From NCBI RefSeq assembly GCF_052056915.1, contig NZ_CP195119.1:806001-870000 (forward strand): a DNA stretch of 64,000 nucleotides. The letters run 5' to 3'. The notes beneath the pieces were generated by a model. It ran no database searches. It was not told where the DNA came from and was given only the letters and a program-made list of their open reading frames with translations. The translations under genes were made by a program, and so were the position numbers. Within the stretch, counting starts at the first letter, position 1, and each line of letters starts with the position of its first letter. Source of the DNA: MTP4 sp052056915. GTDB taxonomy: Archaea > Halobacteriota > Methanosarcinia > Methanosarcinales > Methanosarcinaceae. Shown in pieces: positions 36,341 through 44,541 of this stretch.

Positions 36341-36465
36341 TTCCGCAATCTCTCGTTTTCCCATCTTCCGCAATCTCTCGTTTTCCCATCTTCCGCAATC
36401 TCTCGTTTTCCCATCTTCCGCAATCTCTCGTTTTCCCATCTTCCGCAATCTCTCGTTTTCCCATC
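36341..36465. repeat. 25-bp tandem array, five perfect copies
   Basis: The core is ttccgcaatctctcgttttc followed by ccatc, five times without a mismatch. It lies between pspAB and htpX. The perfect identity suggests recent expansion. Confidence 0.95.
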
Positions 36466-36480
36466 TTCCTTCATTCGCTT

Positions 36481-37359
36481 TCAGGCTAACTCATTCTGGA
36501 TCTTCTCAAGGGCTGCAAGCCGCTTTTCAACCGGAGGGTGGGTGGAAAAGAGGTTCATGAACGAAGAGCCGGAAAGGGCCGGGATAATGAAAAAGGCATT
36601 CATCCCCTCGACCTTCCGGAGGTCTTCCGTGGGGACTTTTTGCATCACCCCGCTGATTTTCATCAGGGCGGAAGCCAGGTTTGAAGGCTGCCCCGTGATA
36701 ACTGCCGAGCCCCGGTCTGCGGAAAACTCCCGGTAGCGGGAAAGAGCACGGATCAAAAGGAAACTGAGCAGCCAGACTCCCAGGGAGACGAGCCAGACCA
36801 GCAGAATGCTCCCACCGTTCCGCCTCTGCCCCCCACTTCCGAAGTAGAGGCTGTAGCGGACAAAATAGAAGGCTATGGTAGAGATAAAACTGGCAATGGT
36901 CATAACCATCACGTCCCGGTTCTTGACATGGCTCAGTTCGTGAGCAAGCACGGCTTCGAGTTCGGCAGGAGTAAGTTTATCCAGGATCCCGGTGGTAACC
37001 GCAACCACGGCATTACCGGGGTTCCTGCCGGTGGCAAAGGCATTCGGGACCGGAGTATCCACAATGGCAACCCTCGGCTTCGGGATATCGGCAATGGCAC
37101 AGAGCCTGGTTATCGTTTCATGCAGGCGTGGAGCCTCAATTTCGGAAACAATATGAGCCCCTGTCGTCCAGAGTACCATCCTGTCCGAGTAAAAGTACTG
37201 GATTGCCATGAAAGCCCCTATAAAGAGCAGCATGAACGTGGGCGGTGCCCCGTAGTAAGAGAGAAAAACCAGGAAAAAAAGATAAACTGCCGCCAGAAGA
37301 AACATTGTAAAAAGCATCCTGCCCTGTAAACCCCAGTCCTGTTCCCATTTCCGTTTCAT
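36481..37359 (-). CDS. htpX: Membrane zinc metalloprotease HtpX
   Basis: An M48-family membrane protease that degrades misfolded membrane proteins. The 292-residue protein has two N-terminal membrane segments (LFTMFLLAAVYLFFLVFLSY; FMLLFIGAFMAIQYFY). The zinc motif HELSHVKNRDV lies at about 140-150, and two more segments follow (MVMTIASFISTIAFYFVRY; ILLVWLVSLGVWLLSFLLI). The third zinc ligand lies in FSADRGSAVITG. VPNAFATGRNP is typical. It is in the same orientation as pspAB and near pspA, so a shared envelope-stress role is likely. Confidence 0.95.
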   Translation of the reverse strand: MKRKWEQDWGLQGRMLFTMFLLAAVYLFFLVFLSYYGAPPTFMLLFIGAFMAIQYFYSDRMVLWTTGAHIVSEIEAPRLHETITRLCAIADIPKPRVAIVDTPVPNAFATGRNPGNAVVAVTTGILDKLTPAELEAVLAHELSHVKNRDVMVMTIASFISTIAFYFVRYSLYFGSGGQRRNGGSILLVWLVSLGVWLLSFLLIRALSRYREFSADRGSAVITGQPSNLASALMKISGVMQKVPTEDLRKVEGMNAFFIIPALSGSSFMNLFSTHPPVEKRLAALEKIQNELA

Positions 37360-37715
37360 GGATTTCCCCCCGGTTATTTTCGTGCATCCGCAATTTTGCG
37401 GATCCAGTTTTTCGTTATATTTTTGCTTATATTTTATTCTTCATCTTATTTGAACCAGAACCTCAGGAGGGTCAGGTAAACAAGTTGTAACCGCAATACC
37501 AATGTTCATATAAGTAAGCTGTAATCGCAATGTCAATGTGTATATAAATGAGTTGTAATCGCAATTACCAGAATCAAGTCATACCCGGCGATCCAACCCC
37601 CCAATCAATGAAAACACCGATATCTTTTTTATCATAAAGGAATTCAAAAGATTCAGGAAAAAATTCGAATACCTTTGTTTTTCTGATAATAAAAAATTGA
37701 TTAAAGGTCCAGGCC
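37360..37715. repeat. 356-bp spacer with short direct repeats
   Basis: Three copies of a gttgtaatcgcaat-type segment (near 37487, 37520 and 37550) with intervening tatataa pieces lie upstream of the ABC exporter. They could contain TATA boxes for it. No gene is seen. Confidence 0.5.
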
Positions 37716-38513
37716 ATGCAAAACATCCTCTCAGTCCAGTCCCTTACAAAAAAATTCGACGACTTCACCGCCGTGAACAGCATTAGCTTCGACGTCGAAG
37801 CCGGCTCGATCTTTGCATTCCTCGGGCCGAACGGCGCAGGGAAGTCCACGACTATCAAAATGCTCACAACCGTCCTGAAGCCAACAAACGGCGAGATCCG
37901 GATTAACGGCTTCAACGTTCTAAAAGAACAGGACGAAGCCAGGGCTTCTTTCGGGATCGTTTTCCAGGACCAGAGCCTGGATGATGAGCTTACGGCTTAT
38001 GAAAATATGACCTACCATGCGGTGATCTACAAGGTCCCGAAAAAAGAAAGGGACGAAAGGATCCGAAAAGCCCTTGAAATTGTGGGGCTCTGGGACAGGC
38101 GCAAAGATTTCGTGAAAACCTACTCAGGTGGGATGAAACGCAGGCTTGAGATTGCGAGGGCGCTTGTCCACTACCCGAAAATCCTTTTCCTGGACGAACC
38201 CACAGTCGGCCTGGACCCCCAGACACGGAAGGCAATCTGGAACCATATCCAGACCCTCAACGAAGAAAGGGGCATGACAATTTTCCTGACAACGCACTAC
38301 ATGGAAGAGGCCGAAGCAATCGCAGACAAAATCGCAATCATAGACCACGGGAAAATCATAGAGACCGGCACTCTGGAGGAAATAAAGGAGAGAAACGGGA
38401 CCGAATCCCTGGAAGATGCTTTTCTGAACCTGACCGGCAGGGACATAAGAGACGAAAACGGAGCAGGGATGAGTAAAATGAGGCTCATGAAAGGGATGAG
38501 CAGGAGGCGCTAA
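37716..38513 (+). CDS. ABC-2 type exporter ATP-binding protein (DrrA-like)
   Basis: A 265-residue ATPase: Walker A GPNGAGKST (about 39-47), Q-loop FQDQSL, signature YSGGMKRRLEIA, Walker B ILFLDEPTVGLDP and switch histidine LTTHYMEEAE. The DrrA/CcmA subgroup exports drugs, lipids or polysaccharides; GLDPQTRKAIW and the C-terminal extension (ERNGTESLEDAFLNLTGRDI) are typical. The permease gene follows 4 nt after the stop, so they form a two-gene exporter operon. The cargo is unknown. Confidence 0.93.
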   Translation: MQNILSVQSLTKKFDDFTAVNSISFDVEAGSIFAFLGPNGAGKSTTIKMLTTVLKPTNGEIRINGFNVLKEQDEARASFGIVFQDQSLDDELTAYENMTYHAVIYKVPKKERDERIRKALEIVGLWDRRKDFVKTYSGGMKRRLEIARALVHYPKILFLDEPTVGLDPQTRKAIWNHIQTLNEERGMTIFLTTHYMEEAEAIADKIAIIDHGKIIETGTLEEIKERNGTESLEDAFLNLTGRDIRDENGAGMSKMRLMKGMSRRR

Positions 38514-38517
38514 AGTT

Positions 38518-39270
38518 ATGATCGAAGTAATCTACATCCTCTGGCTTCGCCAGCTCAAGCGCTACTGGCGCTCCAAAGCCCGGCTGATAGGCTCCCTGGG
38601 CCAGCCCCTCCTCTTCATGGTCGCCTTCGGCTTCGGTTTCGGCCCCATGTACGCCCGGGCAAGCGGCGGGGCAAACTACATGGACTTCCTGGCCCCGGGA
38701 ATAGTTTCCATGTCAATCCTCTTTACAGCCGTTTTTTCCGGCCTGGAAGTCATCTGGGACCGGCAGTTCGGCTTTTTGAAAGAGACCCTTGTAGCCCCGA
38801 TCACCCGGACCGAGATCATGATCGGAAAAACTCTCGGTGGGGCAACCATCGCCATGATCCAGGGCCTTGTAGTCTTTGGCCTGACCTACCTGCTCGGGTT
38901 CAGGGCCGCAAGTTTCGAAAGCCTTGCTCTCGGCCTGCTCTTCATGTTCCTGATCGCCCTCTTCTTCACGGGCATGGGCCTGACCATAGCCTCGAAAATG
39001 AAAGACATGCACGGCTTCCAGTTGATCATGAACTTCCTGATCATGCCAATATTCTTCCTCTCAGGCGCCCTCTTCCCCCTGCAAGACCTTCCCCCCGTGA
39101 TCTACTTCATCAGCCGGATTGACCCCCTCACCTACGGCGTAGACGGCCTCAGGGGAGCGCTTACCGGGGTCAGCACCTTTGGCGTGTACACCGACCTGGC
39201 AGCAATCGCCGCGCTGTCGGCTTTCATCTGTACGATAGGAGCCGTGTTGTTTTCAAAGATTGAGGCGTAA
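38518..39270 (+). CDS. ABC-2 type exporter permease
   Basis: A 250-residue polytopic protein with six hydrophobic segments and the ABC-2 signature region (LSGALFPLQDLPPVIYFISR, then IDPLTYGVDGLRGAL). It pairs with the ATPase just upstream. It resembles DrrB/NodJ-like permeases. GC content is higher in this pair than in the flanking genes, but codon use looks similar to other housekeeping genes here. Confidence 0.92.
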   Translation: MIEVIYILWLRQLKRYWRSKARLIGSLGQPLLFMVAFGFGFGPMYARASGGANYMDFLAPGIVSMSILFTAVFSGLEVIWDRQFGFLKETLVAPITRTEIMIGKTLGGATIAMIQGLVVFGLTYLLGFRAASFESLALGLLFMFLIALFFTGMGLTIASKMKDMHGFQLIMNFLIMPIFFLSGALFPLQDLPPVIYFISRIDPLTYGVDGLRGALTGVSTFGVYTDLAAIAALSAFICTIGAVLFSKIEA

Positions 39271-39302
39271 GTGTTTAACATTTCTTACGAAATAAGGAAA
39301 TT

Positions 39303-39358
39303 GTGTATGATTATATACCATTCTGTAGTAATTTGTACCGTGGTGGATAATTATACAC
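39303..39358. repeat. 12-bp inverted repeat between exporter and LysE genes
   Basis: gtgtatgattat (39303-39314) and ataattatacac (39347-39358) can pair with one mismatch around a 32-nt loop. It lies 33 nt past the permease stop, so it may be a 3' structure or an operator for the lysE-like gene. Confidence 0.4.
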
Positions 39359-39503
39359 AGTTTGGTCGTGTGTGCCGAATTCATTGATCTGGAATTAGCT
39401 ACCTACTCAGCAGATTTGGCGACAGGTTCATTGAATTGACAATGCACAAAAAAACTGAGGTAGAAAGCTGAGTTAAAAATGGCATAAAGCTGAGGTAGAA
39501 GAC

Positions 39504-40136
39504 TTGGGCATGTTAAACATTATTGAGTTTTTAATCTTAGGGTCTTTTCTTGGCCTTGCTGCAGGAATGTCTCCGGGTCCGCTGCTAGCTATAACTATCT
39601 CCGAAACCCTGCAGCACGGCAAATGGGAAGGGATAAAGGTTGCAATATCTCCTTTGATTACTGACCTTCCAATAATTTTATCCGTATTGTTCATTCTGTC
39701 ACATCTGACAAACTATGATTCCGTTATCGGAATTATTGCATTTTTAGGGGCATCGTACCTGATATATTCAGGAATGGAATCGATGAAAATCAAAAAAGGC
39801 AACCTTGAACTAAATTTAGAAAAGAAAGATGCCCTTAAAAAAGGAGTTATTGTCAACTTCGGGAATCCGCACCCTTACATATTCTGGATCTCAATAGGTG
39901 GGCCAATTATTTTCAAGAGTTTAAATACCCATATCTGGGCTATGGTTCTGTTTGTATTCGGTTTCTATGTTTTTCTTGTAGGGTCAAAGGTAGTTATTGC
40001 GTTAATTGTAGAAAGGTCAAAATCTTTTATTAACAGTAAATATTATTTTTCTATCATTCGCATTCTGGGAATTGCGCAGATTGTATTCGGATTAACTTTT
40101 ATTAAATTGGGCCTTGATTCATTAGGAGTACTTTGA
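39504..40136 (+). CDS. LysE-family amino acid or small-molecule exporter
   Basis: A 210-residue membrane protein of the LysE/RhtB family: FLGLAAGMSPGPLLAITISE near the start (family motif G..PGP), five to six membrane helices, and GVIVNFGNPHPYIFWISIGG in the middle. It probably exports an amino acid or analogue. GAGGT lies 7 nt before the TTG start used here; an in-frame ATG two codons later is an alternative. The gene is much more AT-rich than the ABC exporter before it. Confidence 0.85.
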   Translation: MGMLNIIEFLILGSFLGLAAGMSPGPLLAITISETLQHGKWEGIKVAISPLITDLPIILSVLFILSHLTNYDSVIGIIAFLGASYLIYSGMESMKIKKGNLELNLEKKDALKKGVIVNFGNPHPYIFWISIGGPIIFKSLNTHIWAMVLFVFGFYVFLVGSKVVIALIVERSKSFINSKYYFSIIRILGIAQIVFGLTFIKLGLDSLGVL

Positions 40137-40235
40137 TTATTCAAAAATAATATAAAAGATTCTGTATAAATGATGAATAATGTTGACTTTGTTTGATCTT
40201 TGTATTTTTGGCTCTTCGTTGTTTGACAGCCCTTG

Positions 40236-40757
40236 TTATGATTTTGTTGTGTGAGAATTGTTTAATTTCTTTTTTATTTTATTGGATTTTCTTTTTACTT
40301 TTGTCCAAATTAGATCTGCAATGATGTGAGCTTCAATAGAAATGATAATTCCGGTTAGTAATGAGATAATATATTTTGTTGGGACGTATGCGATGTTGAA
40401 ATTGAATAATATGACAATTGGTGCTATGATGAGCAATCCTACTGTCGAAATAATTATGATTGGGCCTAACAACGGGTGATGTAGTTTGCCACGATGTTTG
40501 AATATTTTTTGGTATGGCCACCATATATATCTCAGAATGCCCCATCTTTTAAAAGGTTCACTTTGAATATCTAAATCGGGACTGAGATAATATGTTCCAA
40601 ATATGAGTGCAAGTGAGAATATTGTTGTAGCATCAAATTCAAGATACTCAGGGGGAATATACGTTTGCATAAATTTTGTATGTAAGCTTAACAAAATAAC
40701 AAACAGTAGTATGATATTTATTTTTGTATGAGTTTTTCCATTAGGCATGCTAAACAC
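40236..40757 (-). CDS. DUF2227 putative metal-binding membrane protein
   Basis: A 173-residue protein with the DUF2227 pattern: MPNGKTHTKINI at the start, GTYYLSPDLDIQSEPFKRWG, YIWWPYQKIFKHRGKLHHPL (His-rich, likely metal-binding) and EAHIIADLIWTKVKRKS at the end. Three to four membrane segments are visible. The family is related to YdjM-like membrane-bound hydrolases; the reaction is unknown. AT-rich composition resembles the neighbouring lysE-like gene, and both may have been acquired together. Confidence 0.78.
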   Translation of the reverse strand: MFSMPNGKTHTKINIILLFVILLSLHTKFMQTYIPPEYLEFDATTIFSLALIFGTYYLSPDLDIQSEPFKRWGILRYIWWPYQKIFKHRGKLHHPLLGPIIIISTVGLLIIAPIVILFNFNIAYVPTKYIISLLTGIIISIEAHIIADLIWTKVKRKSNKIKKKLNNSHTTKS

Positions 40758-40775
40758 CGTTTTTTAAAAAATTAC

Positions 40776-40923
40776 TGCCTCAATTATTATGAGGATGTTT
40801 ATATATTTAACTTATAAATGAAGAGGATGTTGTATCCCGAAATGATTCCTCAGTTTCAAGACCCCTGGATAGTTCAATGCAAGATACAACATCGAGCAGC
40901 TCTAAAGGTTAATCATTGAGGCA
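40776..40923. repeat. Nested inverted repeats in the spacer 40758-41208
   Basis: The outer arms TGCCTCAATTATTA (40776-40789) and TAATCATTGAGGCA (40910-40923) pair at 13 of 14 positions. The inner arms GATGTTGTATC (40826-40836) and GATACAACATC (40883-40893) pair perfectly. Both pairs are concentric. The block could be a structured RNA or a small palindromic mobile element. The rest of the 451-bp spacer shows no gene. Confidence 0.6.
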
Positions 40924-41208
40924 ATTGTAATTCCATTGTGATACTATGGAACGATCATATAATGTGAAATAAATTTGAAACTGAAGTAAGATAGTTGGCC
41001 ACCTGTACCCGATATCTAGCCATGACAAAAAAATTGGAAAAGGGAAATCATTTTGGGATAAAAAACTTAAAAATCCGGAAACCTGTTAATTAAAGTAAAG
41101 AAGCTGGAGAAACAGGGTTCGAATTTAGGAAGTCTTAAAAAGAAATTGGGAAGAACTTGTTAAGAAATTTGACAGGAGTTAAAAAGAAAAAAGAGAACTG
41201 TTCCAATT

Positions 41209-41985
41209 TTAGAACTCAAGTTCAAGTCCCACAGGACAGTGGTCTGAACCCATTATCCCCGAAAGTATCGAGGCAGACTTTACATTTTCCTTCATGTTCT
41301 CACTGACGAAGAAGTAGTCAAGCCGCCACCCCACATTCCTTTCCCTTGCGCGGGTGCGCATCGACCACCATGTATAATTCTTATCTTCCTGGTTGAACAT
41401 ACGAAAGGTGTCGATGTAGCCGGCATCAAGGAATTTATCCATCCAGGCCCTTTCTTCGGGGAGAAAGCCAGAAACTTTTTCGTTTTCCTTAGGCCTTGTC
41501 AGGTCGATTTCTTTGTGGGCAGTGTTAACGTCCCCGCAAATGACAAGTTTTTTGCCTTCGGCTGTCAGGGCGTTTGCGTAGTCCAGGAAAGCGTCGTAAA
41601 AGGCCATTTTGTAGTCCAGGCGTTCCCGGGAGGCTTTGCCGTTAGGGAAGTAGATGTTCATGAGGGTGAAGTCTTCGTAGTCAGCCCTGATGAAGCGGCC
41701 TTCACTGTCAAACTCCTCGACCCCCATTCCGTTTTCGACATTCAGGGGTTTTTCTTTGGAAAAGAGGCCGACCCCGCTGTAGCCCTTTCGCTCGGCAGAG
41801 ACGAAGTAGTTGTGGTAGCCGGGGATGTTCTTAGCTTCCCTCGGGAGTTTGTCCGGGGAGGCTTTGGTTTCCTGAATGCCTATGATGTCAAATTTTTGCT
41901 CCAGCAAAAGCTCAAGGAAGCCTTTTTTCATGGCAGCCCGAAGCCCGTTTACGTTCCAGGAGATGATGTTGTAGTTGCCTGGCAT
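41209..41985 (-). CDS. xth: Exodeoxyribonuclease III / AP endonuclease
   Basis: A DNA repair enzyme that cuts at abasic sites and removes 3' blocks. The 258-residue protein has the standard motifs: SWNVNGLRAAMKKGF, IIGIQETKA (metal-binding Glu), GYSGVGLFSK, CGDVNTAHKEIDL and the final GSDHCPVGLEL (catalytic Asp-His). YTWWSMRTRARERNVGWRLD is typical. I use the ATG at 41983-41985, preceded by GAGGACACAAAA; a TTG eight codons earlier is less likely. Confidence 0.95.
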   Translation of the reverse strand: MPGNYNIISWNVNGLRAAMKKGFLELLLEQKFDIIGIQETKASPDKLPREAKNIPGYHNYFVSAERKGYSGVGLFSKEKPLNVENGMGVEEFDSEGRFIRADYEDFTLMNIYFPNGKASRERLDYKMAFYDAFLDYANALTAEGKKLVICGDVNTAHKEIDLTRPKENEKVSGFLPEERAWMDKFLDAGYIDTFRMFNQEDKNYTWWSMRTRARERNVGWRLDYFFVSENMKENVKSASILSGIMGSDHCPVGLELEF

Positions 41986-42009
41986 TTTTGTGTCCTCAAG
42001 TTTCCTCAA

Positions 42010-42450
42010 TGTTTACTATCTCAATGTATCTCAATATATCTGGCAACTCAGTAATATTTGTGATGTCTCACAGGATAAAAAAACCAAGATCTCAGCTATG
42101 AACTAAGGTTGCAAACCGGAAAGTCAACAGGGATCATCATTTTTAAATTAGTTATAATTTTGTATTGACATCTCTAATTATTTATTTAGAACCTATTAAA
42201 TAAAATCGTAAGTTTTTAGTAAGATTTAAAGTCTCACTATGTATTGAATTTTTTGAGTATGTTTATTCCTTATTGGATGGTGCATAATCGTAACCCAAGA
42301 AACAGAAAGATGCGATAGCAGTCCAGAACTTACTTGGATGCACTCAATGTCTCAATAACACAATCAAATAAAGTTCAAAGTCAGAAATAACTTTGCAGCT
42401 TACTATAATTCAGATGATTGCTACAAACAATAATTATTGCAGTGTTTATT
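42010..42450. other. 441-bp AT-rich spacer
   Basis: No gene or repeat array is visible. TATA-like pieces occur (ttatttatttaga near 42178), probably part of the promoter of the beta-helix gene. Confidence 0.45.
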
Positions 42451-44541
42451 ATGTGGGAAGTCAAAAGAATCAGTATAACTTTTTTAGTATTGATGCTTGC
42501 GTTCAACCTGACAATTGCAGGCAATGTAGCTGCTGCAACGATTTTTGTGGATGACGACGGACCGGCAGATTTCACGACAATTCAAGCAGCCCTGAACAGC
42601 TCAAGCCCCGGAGATGAAATCATCATCAAACCAGGCACGTATACGGAAAATCTAGACGTGGATAAAGCTAACATAACAATAAGATCCAACTCAGGAAACC
42701 CTTTCGACACTACAGTTCAGGCAGCCAGTATCTCAGACCACGTTTTTCATGTCACTGCAAACGGAGTAAAAATTAGCGGGTTTAGCATAACGGGAGCTAG
42801 TGCCATCAATTGTGCCGGAATCTATCTTGAAGGAGTTGAAGATTGCCTCATTGAAAATAACATAGCATCGAACAACGAGTACGGCATCTGGCTGTACTAT
42901 TCGAGCAGCAACATGCTTTCTAATAACACAGCATCGAACAACGACGACGGCATCCGGCTGGACTCTTCGAGCAGCAACACGCTTTCTAATAACACAGCAT
43001 CGAACAACGATGACGGCATCTGGCTGTACTATTCGAGCAGCAACACGCTTTCTAATAACACAGCATCGAACAACGACGACGGCATCTGGCTGTACTATTC
43101 GAGCAACGATAATACGCTTTCTAATAACACCGCGGACTCGAACAACCACTACGGAATCCAGCTGAGGTTTTCGAGCAACGATAACACGCTTTCTAATAAC
43201 ACAGCATCGAACAACGACGTCGGCATCTGGCTGTACTATTCGAGCAGCAACACGCTTTCTAATAACACAGCATCGAACAACTACTACGGCATCTATCTGG
43301 AAGCTTCGAGCAGCAACACGCTATCTAATAACACCGCGGACTCGAACAACCACTACGGCATCCAGCTGAGGTTTTCGAGCAGCAACACGCTTTCTAATAA
43401 CACTGCGGACTCGAACAACGACGACGGCATCTGGCTGTACTCTTCGAGCAGCAACACGCTTTCTAATAACACCGCGGACTCGAACAACGATTACGGCATA
43501 TATTTGCGGGACTCCAGCAGCAACACGCTTGAAAATAACATAGCATCGAACAACCAATATGGAATTTATCTATGGGATTCCAGCGACAATTTCATCTACA
43601 ACAACTACTTCAACAACACTAATAACGTTTATTTTGAAGGTACAAACCCCGGCAACATCTGGAACACAACCAAAACCACCGACTCAAACATCGTCAGCGG
43701 TCCTTACCTGAGCGGAAACTTCTGGGCAACACCAACTGAGAACGGCTTCAGCCAGACCCACGATGACACCGATGGAGATGGCATTTGTTATGTGGCTTAT
43801 GACCTGGGTGGAGGGAACATTGATTATCTGCCTCTTCTCATTCCTTCACCGGAAGAAACTCCAGAACCCAAAAATGACGTTGGTGATGATCCTGATCCTC
43901 CCATGATTCCAGAACCTTCTGATGAACCTACTGAAATCATAGTAATTACTGAGACTTCACAGAAGTATGTACAAGAAGGTACCAGTGTAAATTATGTGTT
44001 TCAAAATCCGGAAAACTGTATTGTAGCCGTGTCCTTCGTACCTGAAAATACTGTGGGTTTCGTGATAGCTAAAGTAGAGATGCTTAACGGCTTTTCCTCT
44101 GAGGTTTTAGCCCCACCTAAGTGTATCGTCTACAAAATCATGAATATCAAGATAGGCAATCCTGAATTTTCAAGCTTCGAGGGGAACTTCAAAAATCCAA
44201 CAATCAAGTTCAGGGTTGAAAATGCCTGGATTAAAGAAAACAACATTGACGTGTCCACAATCACTTTGAACAGGTATTCAGAAGGAAAATGGAACTCTCT
44301 TCCCACTTCAAAGGTCAGTGAAGATACTGATTTCATCTACTTTGTGGCTGAAACTCCGGCTTTCTCTCTTTTTTCTATAACCGGTAGGACAATAGATATT
44401 CCTGACCCAGGACCGGTAAAAAAAGGATACTCGGAAGACCCAATTCCTGAAAAAAATAACTCAGTCTCCGGTTTTAAACTCTGGAACGGAGTATTGGGAC
44501 TCCTTATTTCAATCATGGTTAAGAGGAATTTGAGGAAATGA
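42451..44541 (+). CDS. Surface right-handed beta-helix protein (NosD-type) with PGF-pre-PGF domain
   Basis: A secreted protein of 696 residues. A signal (ITFLVLMLAFNLTIAGNVAA) leads to a beta-helix entry segment (IFVDDDGPADFTTIQAALNS, then GDEIIIKPGTYTEN). About 12 repeats of 22-24 residues follow (SSSNTLSNNTASNNDDGIWL type), each forming one coil. After a proline/acidic linker come a PGF-pre-PGF-like domain (AWIKENNIDVSTITLNRY, FSLFSITG) and a C-terminal membrane segment with a basic end (VSGFKLWNGVLGLLISIMV). The last part resembles a PGF-CTERM anchor but lacks the PGF triplet. It probably sits at the cell surface and binds or modifies polysaccharide. The next gene overlaps by 4 nt. Confidence 0.85.
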   Translation: MWEVKRISITFLVLMLAFNLTIAGNVAAATIFVDDDGPADFTTIQAALNSSSPGDEIIIKPGTYTENLDVDKANITIRSNSGNPFDTTVQAASISDHVFHVTANGVKISGFSITGASAINCAGIYLEGVEDCLIENNIASNNEYGIWLYYSSSNMLSNNTASNNDDGIRLDSSSSNTLSNNTASNNDDGIWLYYSSSNTLSNNTASNNDDGIWLYYSSNDNTLSNNTADSNNHYGIQLRFSSNDNTLSNNTASNNDVGIWLYYSSSNTLSNNTASNNYYGIYLEASSSNTLSNNTADSNNHYGIQLRFSSSNTLSNNTADSNNDDGIWLYSSSSNTLSNNTADSNNDYGIYLRDSSSNTLENNIASNNQYGIYLWDSSDNFIYNNYFNNTNNVYFEGTNPGNIWNTTKTTDSNIVSGPYLSGNFWATPTENGFSQTHDDTDGDGICYVAYDLGGGNIDYLPLLIPSPEETPEPKNDVGDDPDPPMIPEPSDEPTEIIVITETSQKYVQEGTSVNYVFQNPENCIVAVSFVPENTVGFVIAKVEMLNGFSSEVLAPPKCIVYKIMNIKIGNPEFSSFEGNFKNPTIKFRVENAWIKENNIDVSTITLNRYSEGKWNSLPTSKVSEDTDFIYFVAETPAFSLFSITGRTIDIPDPGPVKKGYSEDPIPEKNNSVSGFKLWNGVLGLLISIMVKRNLRK
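42880..43550 (+). repeat. In-gene tandem DNA repeat (66-72 bp units)
   Basis: The beta-helix coils are nearly identical at the DNA level (segments such as agcaacacgctttctaataa recur in most units). The variable part is the 3-6 residues after the NN turn. This invites length change by recombination without breaking the frame. Confidence 0.85.

Noticed and set aside
41100..41160. Possible tRNA T-loop (gggttcgaattt)
   Set aside because: No matching acceptor stem, anticodon or D-arm could be found around it.
42880..43550. CRISPR array
   Set aside because: The regular repeats are in-frame beta-helix coils with no constant-length unique spacers. None of the other arrays has spacers either, and no cas gene is present.
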